A stretch of DNA of 64,000 nt from Paenibacillus urinalis (GTDB taxonomy: Bacteria > Bacillota > Bacilli > Paenibacillales > Paenibacillaceae). The translations under genes were made by a program, and so were the position numbers. The stretch covers positions 2,981,501 to 3,045,500 of the forward strand of contig NZ_CP118108.1 in NCBI RefSeq assembly GCF_028747985.1. The letters run 5' to 3'. Of this stretch, positions 16,186-25,857 are shown in pieces (position 1 is the stretch's first letter; the number at the start of each line of letters is the position of its first letter). The notes beneath the pieces were generated by a model, which made no database searches, had not been told where the DNA came from, and worked only from the letters and a program-made list of their open reading frames with translations.

Positions 16186-17919
16186 TTAGTTATGAACGAC
16201 AGCATTTCTCCAGCCGCCGGAAGCCGTTATATTCAGTGCATGTTGAACTGCTGCTGATTCACATATGAATCCAGATACCCACCTCCCATCCTCAAGTTCA
16301 ATCTTACTGATTCCAAGGGGTGAAGGAATAGAAGCTGTAAACCGACCGAACGAGGCCACAGGCATTTTCCACAGCTCAAGCTGAATTGCCGCTCCGTTAT
16401 GATTCACTCGAACCAGACCCGGTTTCGGAGGTAATGTATCCAGCTTATACAGCTGATAATGTGAAGAGGTATAGGTCTCTTCAATAAACTCGGCACGAAG
16501 TGCGGTCATTTGTTTCTCTAGCGGCATACCTTTCATATGAAGTCCACACACGGCAATCGTAACGTGATCCTCTTGCTGCTGATACCATTTTGCTGCCTCG
16601 ACTATACTTGATTCCTCTTCGGGAAGTGAGAACAACGTAATTCCAAACGGTAAATCCTCCTCTGCCTTCCCTGCTGGAATAGCAACTGCACTCAGATCCA
16701 ATAGGTTGCAATGATTCGTATAGAGTCCCATTTGACTATTGGTATGAATCGGATCGGTACGAACCTGCTCACGTGTCCAGGTGCCTCCGCATGTAGGAAG
16801 AATCAAGATGCAATTTGTCATCATTCCTCTAGTTATTTCTTTAATTTCAGCCAATCTATGCTGTGCACGGAACAAAGCGGCAGCAGTGAAATCTTCTCTG
16901 GCTCCAGATCTAAGAATTTGCTCTGTTACGGGGAAGGCAGAGTCTGTATTGGCTTCAATAAATGACTGAAGATCAGACCATCTCTCTGCGACCAAGGGTC
17001 CTTCATAGAGCAGTGCTGCTGCTTCCTGCAAGATGGAAATATCGACTTCCTCCACTAGATGCCCGGATGAAGTGATGCTGTGTCTTACTTCCTCCCATGC
17101 TTTCTTGTATGCAGCAGCAAAAGGGCCATAGAAGGTAAGCTCTCCTCGGGGAAGCAGCCATTTCTCAGGAAGCACAGCATTTCCAAGCGGAAGATCTCTG
17201 GAATACGCATCACCTTCTTTTTTTCCGCGAACCAAATGATCGATCTTCTCAGCATCTTCAACACTATGCGCAAACACTGTAATGCAATCAATACTGCGGC
17301 AAGCCGGAATCAATCCTGCTGACGGCCATGCACCTACAGCAGGCTTATAGCCTACCAATCCATTTAATGCTGCTGGAACTCTACCCGATCCAGCCGTATC
17401 TGTTCCAAGTGAAAAGGCACATTGCCCCCGTGCAGCAGCTACAGCCGATCCTGAGCTGGAGCCGCCGCTAATCAATTCCATCCTCAGTGCGTTATGTGTT
17501 TCTCCATAGGGACTTCTTGTACCGACCAGACCGGTCGCAAATTGGTCTAGATTCGTCTTGCCGACAGGAACAGCCCCGGCTGCAATCAATCTCGCTACGA
17601 CTTCGCTATGCTCAGCTGGAGTATAGGAGTAGTCCGGACACCCTGCCGTCACAGGCCAGCCGGCAACCTCGATATTGTCCTTTATGGCAAAGGGGATTCC
17701 CCATAAAGGGTACTCCGCCACATCTAAATCCTCCAGCTGCTGTATATATGAAGATATCCGTTCAATGGAAGGCGGCAATATCCATATATTTTTGTCTTTG
17801 TCTTCTTCCGCTCTTTGAATAATGACCTCAATAACCTCAAGCGGTGTAAACTGCTGTTTCAAATACCCTGAACGTAAGGATTCCAAGGTCATGTTAAACG
17901 GTACGGCATTCCATGTCAT
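16186..17919 (-). CDS. Allophanate hydrolase
   Basis: A 577-aa amidase that splits allophanate into two ammonia and two CO2. The amidase-signature domain covers about residues 1-440; the Ser-cisSer-Lys triad is in FAIKDNIEVAG (K78), TDTAGSGRVPA and GGSSSGSAVAAA. The remaining C-terminal part, with LVRVNHNGAAIQLELWKMP, matches the second domain of AtzF/DUR1-type hydrolases. It starts with ATG at 17919, four bases inside the carboxylase stop, so the two are translationally coupled. It is the last gene of an operon headed by a guanidine-I riboswitch. In that setting its substrate comes from carboxyguanidine deimination rather than from urea. Confidence 0.92.
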   Translation of the reverse strand: MTWNAVPFNMTLESLRSGYLKQQFTPLEVIEVIIQRAEEDKDKNIWILPPSIERISSYIQQLEDLDVAEYPLWGIPFAIKDNIEVAGWPVTAGCPDYSYTPAEHSEVVARLIAAGAVPVGKTNLDQFATGLVGTRSPYGETHNALRMELISGGSSSGSAVAAARGQCAFSLGTDTAGSGRVPAALNGLVGYKPAVGAWPSAGLIPACRSIDCITVFAHSVEDAEKIDHLVRGKKEGDAYSRDLPLGNAVLPEKWLLPRGELTFYGPFAAAYKKAWEEVRHSITSSGHLVEEVDISILQEAAALLYEGPLVAERWSDLQSFIEANTDSAFPVTEQILRSGAREDFTAAALFRAQHRLAEIKEITRGMMTNCILILPTCGGTWTREQVRTDPIHTNSQMGLYTNHCNLLDLSAVAIPAGKAEEDLPFGITLFSLPEEESSIVEAAKWYQQQEDHVTIAVCGLHMKGMPLEKQMTALRAEFIEETYTSSHYQLYKLDTLPPKPGLVRVNHNGAAIQLELWKMPVASFGRFTASIPSPLGISKIELEDGRWVSGFICESAAVQHALNITASGGWRNAVVHN

Positions 17920-20900
17920 GATGCTGTCGCCTCCTGTTCAACCGGTGTAATCGCAGCAATACAGTCGCCGGAGCGAACCTGATCACCGGAGGTTACGTAA
18001 ATAGATGAGATGATACCGTCAAATGGAGCCGTCTGTGGGAACTCCATTTTCATACTTTCTTCTATTATAATGGTATCGCCTTTCTTAACCTGCTGCCCTT
18101 CTTCCACTAATACCTTCCATACACTTCCCGACATCGAGCTGTTAACTCCGAGACTCCCTTCTGGCAGATCCTCCTCTCCAAATGAGGCATGGACCTCAGG
18201 CTCAGCTAAATACTCAGCAATACCAAGCTCCTTCCAATAAGCTCTCTCTGCCTGGAAGGCCGATTGCTGCTGATGACGGAATTCACTTGATTCGTTCTCG
18301 ATGCTCTCGAGCCAGTGCAAATATTCACCAAGCTTAAAGGTTGTTTCCTCGACCTCCACTTTGAACTCACCTCTCGGGAAATCCTCTCTCATCTGTAAGA
18401 GCTCGTCCTCGGATACGGGATAGAAGCGAAGCTGGTCAAAGAAACGAAGCAGCCAGGGCTTACCTTGTTCAAAATTGTCTGTTTCCCTGAACTTATTCCA
18501 CATTTGAACAGTTCGTCCGACAAATTGATATCCTCCAGGGCCCTCCATACCGTATACACATAGGTAAGCTCCACCGATTCCTACCGCATTCTCCGGTGTC
18601 CATGTTCTCGCCGGATTATATTTGGTCGTGACTAGCCGGTGTCTTGGATCTAGCGGTACGGCAACAGGGGCTCCTAAGTAAACATCGCCAAGTCCCATCA
18701 CCAGATAAGAAGCATTAAATACAATCTCCGCAACCTCCTCCAGGGAACCAAGTCCATTCATTCTACGAATGAATTCAAGATTGCTCGGACACCATGGTGC
18801 ATCCGGTCTAACATTTTGCTGATAACGTTCAATGGCCAGCCTCGTAGCCGGATCATCCCAGGATAGAGGAAGCTTCACGATCCGAGAAGGCACTTCAATT
18901 GACTCTAATTCTGGAAGCTGCAGATCAATCTCCATGATTCGAGCTGCTGCTTCTTTGACCGTCATTCTTGAAGCATCCAGATGAACCTGCAAGGAACGAA
19001 TGCCAGGTGTCATTTCAATATAAGGAATATCTCCGCTATCTTGCAGTGTTTGCATGAGCACATACACCTGGAAGCGGTAGAGAAGATTTAACTCACGCTC
19101 TCCATATTCAATCAAAATGTTCTCATCCCCGGAACAACGGACCGTAATGGGAAACCGTCTATGCTCCTCATCAAATGCCAGTACAGGCATGTATTCTCCC
19201 GTAGAATGCTCTGGCAGCAATGGCAATACGGAGTCTCGTGATAGAGAATTCAAGTACTGCTCCTGCTCATATCTTAGCTGCTCTGCTTCTTCTATCGTAA
19301 TCAGCTGGAATCGCACCTTATCCCCTGGACTTAATTGGCCGATCTTCCACAGCTCAGCTGATGCCGTTGTTACCGGGCAGACGAATCCACCTAGACTTGG
19401 GCCATCCGGTCCGAGTAATATAGGCATATCACCCGTTAGATCCAGTGCACCAACCGCATAAGCATTGTCATGGATATTCGAAGGATGCAGACCTGCATCT
19501 CCCCCGTCCTCTCTCGCCCACAGCGGCGCAGGGCCTATCAATCTCACACCTGTTCTTGAGCTGTTAAAATGAACCTCCCACTCTGTTTCAGTGAGCTGGT
19601 CCAAATATGCAGGAAGCAGATACTCTGACGTACAATGCGGTCCCGGTATAACTCCAATGGTCCATTCTCTTGTGTATATCGGACGCGAACCTTCAGCAAG
19701 TGGCTGCAGCGTTCCTCCATCGGTCTGGCTGGATACACGAATAACAGCGCCGGCTCTCAGAGCGCTCCCCGTATGTCCTCCGAAGCCGCCTAGTGTAAAG
19801 GTCGATGCACTACCTAATGTGAGAGGCATATCAAGACCGCCTGCTACGAGCAGATAAGCTCGCATCCCCTGCTTAGCTTCACCAAACTTAAGGATGGCAC
19901 CTGCAGGTGCTACCGTCGGTGTATACAATTCTATAGGCACACCATTTAGTTCTGCCCCCATATCTGCACCCGTGATACAGAATGTAATCTTCTCTCTGAA
20001 CAGATATTCTCCACCTCGAAGGGTCAGTTCAAGACCTGGCGCTTCCTCCTTGTTACCAAGGAGCTTGTTGCCGATCCGAAAAGCAAGACGGTCCATCGGT
20101 CCTGAAGGCGGAACGCCGATATCCCAATATCCCGTTCTTCCCGGAACATCCTGTACCGTCGTCTGCACACCGCCGCCCAGCACTTCGATCGCACGTTCTT
20201 CAGGCATGAAACCTCCAAGCATACGGGTGTATACTTCACCTTTTTGAAAGAGCTCGGTTTGGAGGAATGCCTCAATATAAGATTGATTTGTAGTGATTCC
20301 ATAAATACGAAGACGTTGTAAAGCCTCTATCATTCTCGCAATGGCTTCAGATCTGGTATCCGCATGGACGATCAACTTGGCCAGCATCGGATCATATAGG
20401 GTCGTGATCTCCACCCCTTTTTGAATCCAGGATTCCACACGTACACCCTCCGGCCAGTGAATCGCATCAATTCGGCCATCACTTGGACGAAAATCATGGA
20501 CACAATCCTCGGCATATAAACGAACCTGAAGGCTGTGGCCCTTGGACTGAGGCATATCTGTATTTAATATATCAAGTTCATTCGCCGCCTCTTTTACCAT
20601 CCATTCCACCAGATCTATACCCAGCACTTCTTCCGTGACGCCGTGTTCTACCTGAAGACGTGTGTTCACTTCGAGAAAATAATATTGTTCATGCTCTGGA
20701 TCGTACAAAAATTCAACCGTACCCGCATTCCGATAACCTGCCGTCATAGCAAGCCTCCGTGAACTGTTCAGCATCGCTGACCGCACATGATCTGGAAGCT
20801 GAGGTGCCGGTGTTTCCTCAATAATTTTTTGATTCCGTCTCTGTACAGAGCAATCTCGTTCGCCAAGGGCAGCAGCTTCACCGTTCGAGCTGCCGAAGAT

Positions 20901-21533
20901 CTGTACCTCCACATGACGTGCTCTTGCAATATACTTCTCGAGAAAAACGCCGCCATCATTAAAGTTGCTTATCGCGAGGCGAGTTACCGAATCAAAGGCC
21001 GCTCGGAGCACAGTCTCATCCTCACAGATCCGCATTCCGATTCCTCCACCGCCTGCAGTTGATTTCAGCATGACAGGATATCCGATCGCTGCTGCCTGCT
21101 GTATAGCTGCTTCAACGGTATCGATCAGCCCGGTTCCCGGAAGAAGCGGAACACCCGCTTTCTCTGCCATGGCACGTGCAGTATGCTTTAGACCAAAGAG
21201 CTCAATATGCTCTGCAGATGGCCCGATAAAGACAATTCCATGATCCGCACAGGCTTGCGCAAAGGACGCATTCTCACTCAGGAACCCATATCCCGGATGA
21301 ATAGCATCCGCGCCTGACTCCAGAGCCGTTTTTAATATGAGCTCTGCATTCACATAACTCTCCTTAGCGGGTCCATCCCCGATAAGAACCGCTTCATCCG
21401 CGTGCTCGACATGAAGACTGTCTCGATCGGCCTTCGTATACACAGCCACAGATGAAATCCCCATCTTTTTCAATGTGCGAATAATTCGAACCGCGATAGC
21501 ACCGCGATTGGCAACAAGTACTTTTTTAAACAT
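17916..21533 (-). CDS. Biotin-dependent guanidine (urea-type) carboxylase
   Basis: A 1205-aa single-chain carboxylase. Domains in order: biotin carboxylase with an ATP-grasp fold (about 1-450; [36 protein letters not shown]), the KipA/KipI-like carboxyltransferase halves (about 460-1090; [35 protein letters not shown]), and a C-terminal biotinyl domain with EESMKMEF, biotin on K1162. Urea carboxylases share this architecture. Behind guanidine-I riboswitches the enzyme is known to carboxylate guanidine. Residue 1013 in QMWN is asparagine, which from memory separates guanidine from urea carboxylases, but I could not align it. It overlaps both neighbours by a few bases. Confidence 0.9.
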   Translation of the reverse strand: MFKKVLVANRGAIAVRIIRTLKKMGISSVAVYTKADRDSLHVEHADEAVLIGDGPAKESYVNAELILKTALESGADAIHPGYGFLSENASFAQACADHGIVFIGPSAEHIELFGLKHTARAMAEKAGVPLLPGTGLIDTVEAAIQQAAAIGYPVMLKSTAGGGGIGMRICEDETVLRAAFDSVTRLAISNFNDGGVFLEKYIARARHVEVQIFGSSNGEAAALGERDCSVQRRNQKIIEETPAPQLPDHVRSAMLNSSRRLAMTAGYRNAGTVEFLYDPEHEQYYFLEVNTRLQVEHGVTEEVLGIDLVEWMVKEAANELDILNTDMPQSKGHSLQVRLYAEDCVHDFRPSDGRIDAIHWPEGVRVESWIQKGVEITTLYDPMLAKLIVHADTRSEAIARMIEALQRLRIYGITTNQSYIEAFLQTELFQKGEVYTRMLGGFMPEERAIEVLGGGVQTTVQDVPGRTGYWDIGVPPSGPMDRLAFRIGNKLLGNKEEAPGLELTLRGGEYLFREKITFCITGADMGAELNGVPIELYTPTVAPAGAILKFGEAKQGMRAYLLVAGGLDMPLTLGSASTFTLGGFGGHTGSALRAGAVIRVSSQTDGGTLQPLAEGSRPIYTREWTIGVIPGPHCTSEYLLPAYLDQLTETEWEVHFNSSRTGVRLIGPAPLWAREDGGDAGLHPSNIHDNAYAVGALDLTGDMPILLGPDGPSLGGFVCPVTTASAELWKIGQLSPGDKVRFQLITIEEAEQLRYEQEQYLNSLSRDSVLPLLPEHSTGEYMPVLAFDEEHRRFPITVRCSGDENILIEYGERELNLLYRFQVYVLMQTLQDSGDIPYIEMTPGIRSLQVHLDASRMTVKEAAARIMEIDLQLPELESIEVPSRIVKLPLSWDDPATRLAIERYQQNVRPDAPWCPSNLEFIRRMNGLGSLEEVAEIVFNASYLVMGLGDVYLGAPVAVPLDPRHRLVTTKYNPARTWTPENAVGIGGAYLCVYGMEGPGGYQFVGRTVQMWNKFRETDNFEQGKPWLLRFFDQLRFYPVSEDELLQMREDFPRGEFKVEVEETTFKLGEYLHWLESIENESSEFRHQQQSAFQAERAYWKELGIAEYLAEPEVHASFGEEDLPEGSLGVNSSMSGSVWKVLVEEGQQVKKGDTIIIEESMKMEFPQTAPFDGIISSIYVTSGDQVRSGDCIAAITPVEQEATAS

Positions 21534-22197
21534 CGAATTGCTCCCCTTTCGCTTCCCAGATCAGAACCTCTGCCGGAGTAGGATTATAGCCATTGCAAGG
21601 ATTGTTCAGCTGCGGACAATTGCTGATCAGCACAGTCACCGGCACAAGAGCAATGAGCTCTACATATCGCCCTGGACCAGAGATTCCATCTGCAAAAGTC
21701 AGCTCACCTTCCGGTGTAACAGGTACGTTCATAAAGAAGTTTACGTTAGGAGCCAGATCCCGCTTGGTGTACTCATTACGCTCAGATAACATCAGCATGA
21801 AGGTGTCTCTGCAGTTATGCATCGGAAGCTTGTCGTGTGCGTAACGTACGGTATTGCTCTGCGCCGAACAAGCTCCTCCGATCGTATCATGTCTGCCGCA
21901 AGTATCAGCCGTAATGCGAAGCAGCTCCAGTCCGGATTCTGCCAGTAATGTGGAGCCTGTTGTTAGATAGATATTGCCCTGATTTGATATGGTGCGTACA
22001 GCACTATAATGATCGGTTGGATTCTCGCTTGAATAAAAAAGAGTGTCCACTGCCTGATTGCCTTCCACATCTACGATTCGCAGCACCTGCCCCTGCTTCA
22101 GATCATAGAGCCAGCCTTCGCCTGCCGGAATGATCTGTTTATACACAGCATCTTCTGCCTTGAGACCGCTTGTTACAGAATTCATTGTACTCATCAT
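21526..22197 (-). CDS. Carboxyguanidine deiminase subunit, UAAP2 type (DUF1989)
   Basis: A 223-aa protein of the DUF1989 fold formerly called urea carboxylase-associated protein 2. Family motifs visible: [33 protein letters not shown], the metal-site-like [13 protein letters not shown], and NCRDTFML. The two UAAP proteins together act as carboxyguanidine deiminase (CgdAB), converting carboxyguanidine to allophanate and ammonia, the step between the carboxylase and allophanate hydrolase. The start ATG at 22197 overlaps the UAAP1 stop, and its own end overlaps the carboxylase start. I did not decide which of cgdA or cgdB this is. Confidence 0.85.
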   Translation of the reverse strand: MMSTMNSVTSGLKAEDAVYKQIIPAGEGWLYDLKQGQVLRIVDVEGNQAVDTLFYSSENPTDHYSAVRTISNQGNIYLTTGSTLLAESGLELLRITADTCGRHDTIGGACSAQSNTVRYAHDKLPMHNCRDTFMLMLSERNEYTKRDLAPNVNFFMNVPVTPEGELTFADGISGPGRYVELIALVPVTVLISNCPQLNNPCNGYNPTPAEVLIWEAKGEQFDV

Positions 22198-22919
22198 TCG
22201 TTCGCTCCCTTCATCAATGCGTAAGCATTCCAGGTATTCTCAAACGCTCGTCTGTTCTCATCACAATGCGTTACACATGGATCGGTTTCAGTAACAGGCG
22301 CCGCATCCGCGACATCCACTTGAACACTCGATGCAGGATACTCTGTCGTAGGATCTAATGGATTAGGCGTGTTAGACAAGACCAGCAGCACATCCATTTC
22401 CGTTCGAAGGGTCACCGATCTACCTGCCGTGGATTGAGAGACATACTTCATCGTTCCATCCAGCTCACAGATAACTTTCGAGAAGAAGTTGATGGGTGTA
22501 CTCAAGTCCCGCGGAGACAGATGATGTCTGTACATTTCCACAATTAAATTCTCTTCCCCATTTCTCAGCCGCTGGTTCCAATCCTTCTGATAATTTGTGA
22601 CACCATACTTGTCATCCGTCATTTGCTTTGTTGTATATCCGGAGAGCGGATCATGCCAACCAACCGAATCCGCAGTAATCGAGGCCAGTACTCTGCCCTG
22701 ATCACTCATTAACACATGTCCTTGTGTCAAAAATGCAGTATGCTGAGCTTTCAGTGTATCTGGCATATTGTATCTTTCCGATGGATAAGGTGCGTGAAAC
22801 AATAATGTAGTCAGATTGGCCCTGTCACTTTGCGCTGTAAAGGTAATGGATTTACCTCTGCCCACATAAGCTGACCATTTGCCGCCCGGCTCTACTGTAA
22901 TTGAGAATAATGCTGTCAT
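22194..22919 (-). CDS. Carboxyguanidine deiminase subunit, UAAP1 type (DUF1989)
   Basis: A 241-aa protein related to the next gene (DUF1989 fold), formerly urea carboxylase-associated protein 1. It shows [18 protein letters not shown], the [11 protein letters not shown] element in place of the TCGRHD of the partner, NFFSKV, and the closing [17 protein letters not shown]. It is the first gene of the operon, 31 nt downstream of the riboswitch terminator, with GGAGG upstream of ATG 22919. With UAAP2 it should form the deiminase that turns carboxyguanidine into allophanate. The functional assignment rests on published CgdAB work recalled from memory and on the operon. Confidence 0.85.
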   Translation of the reverse strand: MTALFSITVEPGGKWSAYVGRGKSITFTAQSDRANLTTLLFHAPYPSERYNMPDTLKAQHTAFLTQGHVLMSDQGRVLASITADSVGWHDPLSGYTTKQMTDDKYGVTNYQKDWNQRLRNGEENLIVEMYRHHLSPRDLSTPINFFSKVICELDGTMKYVSQSTAGRSVTLRTEMDVLLVLSNTPNPLDPTTEYPASSVQVDVADAAPVTETDPCVTHCDENRRAFENTWNAYALMKGANE

Positions 22920-22950
22920 GATCTCATTCCTCCAATGTGCAAATAAATAT

Positions 22951-23097
22951 AAAAAAGCCCGGGAGAAACATCAAAGAACACTTTGATGGATTCTCCCGGG
23001 CTTTTTTCCCGCCGTGTACATCAGTGGATAACCACTGATGCGTTTTCTCTCGGACCAGCCAGCCGTGTATACGACCCGGAACCCTAGAAAACTTTGG
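22951..23097 (-). promoter_or_regulatory. Guanidine-I (ykkC) riboswitch with terminator, degradation operon
   Basis: On the minus strand: CTAGGGTTCCGG (about 23086-23075), GCTGGTCCGAGAGA (about 23058-23045), a CATCAGTGG/CCACTGATG hairpin, and ACGGCGGGA (about 23015-23007). The terminator is AAGCCCGGGAGAA with TTCTCCCGGGCTT around an ATCAAAG/CTTTGAT inner stem, then TTTTTT (22956-22951). It controls the four-gene guanidine carboxylase operon. The aptamer core matches the copy at 15.9 kb, while the stems differ in sequence. Confidence 0.93.
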
Positions 23098-23119
23098 TAT
23101 GTAATTGTTGATGTCATAA

Positions 23120-23148
23120 ATACTAACTCTAATTATCCGATAATGCAA
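23120..23148 (-). promoter_or_regulatory. Promoter of the guanidine carboxylase operon
   Basis: On the minus strand TTGCAT (23148-23143) and TAGTAT (23125-23120) are 17 bp apart, placing the transcript start about 15 nt before the aptamer. Confidence 0.55.
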
Positions 23149-23351
23149 TATGTATTTCCAAATTATCACGGAATTCCACTAATTTATTTGCATTAAAGCA
23201 CTATTCTTTATGTATTTTTCAACAAAACAGAACTTATGATCCCATATGTATCAAAAATAATGCTTGATTTTTGAAAAAAACCCTGAAACAATGTGAGAAG
23301 AAATGACATGAACGAATTAACAGAGAAATGAGCAATTGGAGGAGGATGTAT

Positions 23352-24683
23352 ATGTCAGAAACCATAACACTTAAAAGAGATCTATCACTCACTCATGTTG
23401 TGACCATGGGACTTGCCTGGATGTCCCCCATGATTTTCTTTACAAGCTTCGGCGTGCTTCATGAAGGTTCAGGAGGGATGCTGCTGGCAGCCTATGTTCT
23501 GGCCTTTGCAGCGATTTTATTTACAGCAGCAAGCTATGGTCAGATGGCAAGGGCGTTTCCTGTATCCGGTTCTGCCTATACCTATGTAAGTAAAGCAATG
23601 AACCCTTTTATGGGCTTCATCGTCGGCTGGGTCATATTGCTGGATTACTTGTTCTCCTGTATTGTCGCCGTTCTGATGTTTGGCATTAATCTTCATGCCC
23701 AGTTCCCGACTGTACCCTCTTATGCATGGATCACCCTGCTGACGCTTGTCGTCATGACCATTAATATAATCGGGATAAAGACCTCTGCCAACATAAATAA
23801 GATTTTTGTCATGATGCAAATTTTGTTTATCGCCAGCTTTTGCGCATTTCTTGCCTACAAAGCAGTAACTGAAGGATTTACTGCCGGATTGAATCCTTTG
23901 AGCAGCACGAGTGGAGTTTCTTTCTCCTCTATTTTGGCCGGTGCTTCCCTTGTCTGCTTTTCATTTCTTGGCTTCGATTCGATTACAACAATGGCGGAAG
24001 AAACCAAAGACCCCAAGAAGACCATTCCTCGTGCCATCATGATTATTGTGATCGCTGCAGGAATCATGTATTTTGTGACAGCATACCTCATTCAGCAGCT
24101 ATATCCCTCCCTCACATTTAGTCATATCGACGCTGCCGGATTCGAACTCATGCAGATGATTGGCGGGGGTTTACTTGCATCGATTTTCACTTTTGTTATT
24201 ATCTTTTCCATACTTGCGCAAGGAATGGCCTCCATGACTACGGTGTCACGCCTTCTCTTGGTCATGGGCAGATCCTCCCTGCTTCCGAGCAAATTCAGCT
24301 CCATTCATCCCAAATTCCGGACTCCGGTGTTTAACATCGTACTCGTCAGCATCATTTCCTTGTTCGCTATGTTTATCCGTCTTGAAACTGCCATCATGTT
24401 TGTCAGCTTCGGAGCACTGACCGCATTTCTGTTCGTAAACTTATCTGTCATATTTCATTACATAATCCGGAATAAGCAGCGAGAACCTAAAGACCTCGTA
24501 TTCCGCCTTGCATTCCCGCTTATTGGTGCTGGATTTGTATTCTATCTGATCACCTTGCTCGAGCTTTCGTCTCTCCTGCTCGGGACCAGTTGGATTGCGT
24601 TAGGACTCATATTGTATACCATCAACAGAGCGAGATCGGCAAAAGATGGCGTGGTCTTAGGTGAGATTGAAAAGGCAGTTTAA
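23352..24683 (+). CDS. APC superfamily permease, candidate guanidine importer
   Basis: A 443-aa protein with 12 predicted membrane helices. The unwound first helix of the APC fold reads MGLAWMSPMIFFTSFGV; SFLGFDSITTMAEETKDPKKTIPRAI (about residue 205) is the classical sixth-helix and cytoplasmic-loop motif of amino acid permeases. The start is ATG at 23352, six bases after GGAGGAGG; upstream ATGs at 23328 and 23346 fit less well. It is divergent from the guanidine carboxylase operon, about 430 bp away, and ends at its own terminator. Import of guanidine or a related cation is inferred from the neighbours only. I saw no riboswitch in its own leader. Confidence 0.8.
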   Translation: MSETITLKRDLSLTHVVTMGLAWMSPMIFFTSFGVLHEGSGGMLLAAYVLAFAAILFTAASYGQMARAFPVSGSAYTYVSKAMNPFMGFIVGWVILLDYLFSCIVAVLMFGINLHAQFPTVPSYAWITLLTLVVMTINIIGIKTSANINKIFVMMQILFIASFCAFLAYKAVTEGFTAGLNPLSSTSGVSFSSILAGASLVCFSFLGFDSITTMAEETKDPKKTIPRAIMIIVIAAGIMYFVTAYLIQQLYPSLTFSHIDAAGFELMQMIGGGLLASIFTFVIIFSILAQGMASMTTVSRLLLVMGRSSLLPSKFSSIHPKFRTPVFNIVLVSIISLFAMFIRLETAIMFVSFGALTAFLFVNLSVIFHYIIRNKQREPKDLVFRLAFPLIGAGFVFYLITLLELSSLLLGTSWIALGLILYTINRARSAKDGVVLGEIEKAV

Positions 24684-24717
24684 CACATAGATACACATAG
24701 ATCCAGATAGAAAGTAA

Positions 24718-24745
24718 AAAACAGCAGCCAAAAAGCTGCTGTTTT
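24718..24745. terminator. Bidirectional terminator
   Basis: AAAACAGCAGC and GCTGCTGTTTT around a 6-nt loop, T-rich on both strands. It separates the plus-strand permease from the minus-strand DUF3021 gene. Confidence 0.8.
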
Positions 24746-24836
24746 GTTGCATTGCTCAATACAATAATCAACCCACTAGATATTCTTTAAAATGGGCTGT
24801 CGATCCATGTGCTTTATATGATATAACACTTCTCAG

Positions 24837-25274
24837 CTACAGGTTATTTCTCTTAACCTCACTCTTGAATCTCTCCAACCTTCTCTGCGCTCGTCGGTAC
24901 ATTAAATAATCCATTACATTCGCCATACAAATGATGCCGAGCACAATCAGCAGGGTCGAGGTAAACTCTCCTCTGCTCTCTATTTCGCCTCTGCTTAACA
25001 CGTAAAAAGTAATCATTATGCATGCCGTCACCAGCAGGGCTATCAGATTGTTTATAAAAAAATAAGTTCGGGGGTTTGCAATTTGGATCGGAAGAAGAGC
25101 TGTAACCCATTCCGTAATGAACCCGATAATGAACCCAATACTTCCGCTTGCCAATACGATCATCGCTCTATAGGTGAACGCTGTATCTGATGTGTCTAGA
25201 AACTGGAGGATCACACCCATGAAGAGGCCTAGAAAAAATGACTTTATAATGTTTGCATAATGAATCTTTTCCAT
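24837..25274 (-). CDS. DUF3021 membrane protein
   Basis: A 145-aa protein with four predicted membrane helices and a basic C-terminal tail (RRAQRRLERFKSEVKR). DUF3021 genes are regularly found right after small LytTR regulators and act as their membrane partner or inhibitor in Streptococcus and Bacillus-type systems. The start is ATG at 25274 after AGGAGAA; the frame upstream of it lies inside the LytTR gene. It ends a three-gene operon (serine hydrolase, LytTR, DUF3021). Confidence 0.82.
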   Translation of the reverse strand: MEKIHYANIIKSFFLGLFMGVILQFLDTSDTAFTYRAMIVLASGSIGFIIGFITEWVTALLPIQIANPRTYFFINNLIALLVTACIMITFYVLSRGEIESRGEFTSTLLIVLGIICMANVMDYLMYRRAQRRLERFKSEVKRNNL

Positions 25275-25284
25275 CGGGATTCTC

Positions 25285-25824
25285 CTATATTTTAAGTGTA
25301 TTCCTAAGCTTCTTCGAGAACATCTTTGATACTTCCAGTTCTGTATTATTGTCCATACGAATGACATATCTGGAGTTAAACCAAGGAGTAATCTCTTTGA
25401 CATGCAGCAAATTCACGAGCTGGGATTTATTAATTCGCACAAATCCTTTTACAGCCCAGAGGTTCTCATAATACTGCAAGGTCTCTTTGATACTATAATG
25501 ATTTGTGCTCGTATGGGCCATAATCCCCTCCGATCCTGCTTCTACATAGAGGATATTTGTTGGATCGATGACCGCAAATTTATTGTCCATAAAACCGGTT
25601 AGTGTATTCCTGATCTGATGATCTTCACGAATACCGGACACTAGCAGTTTGATTACATCCATATAATCCAGCGCATCGAAGACAATACTAAGCTTCTCCT
25701 TGGGCAGATCATGACCTTGTTCTACGAGCGCAATGCTGCTATCCTGCGACACTTCGATCTGATACTTGATCAATTCTTGCCTTAATTTATCACGAACCTT
25801 ATCTGAACATATCAATTGAACCAT
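25285..25824 (-). CDS. LytTR-domain transcriptional regulator
   Basis: A 179-aa regulator. An N-terminal part of about 70 residues without a phospho-acceptor aspartate is followed by a LytTR DNA-binding domain (about residues 80-178) with IDPTNILYVEAGSEGIMAH, FVRINKSQLVNL and SRYVIRMDNN. Without a receiver domain it is probably controlled by its membrane partner encoded next (10 bp downstream), as in LytTR regulatory systems. The start is ATG at 25824 after TAGGAG. A pair of direct repeats at 27127-27163, upstream of the operon, could be its target. Confidence 0.85.
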   Translation of the reverse strand: MVQLICSDKVRDKLRQELIKYQIEVSQDSSIALVEQGHDLPKEKLSIVFDALDYMDVIKLLVSGIREDHQIRNTLTGFMDNKFAVIDPTNILYVEAGSEGIMAHTSTNHYSIKETLQYYENLWAVKGFVRINKSQLVNLLHVKEITPWFNSRYVIRMDNNTELEVSKMFSKKLRNTLKI

Positions 25825-25857
25825 CCGAAGTCTCCTATTGACAGCATACAAAATTCG

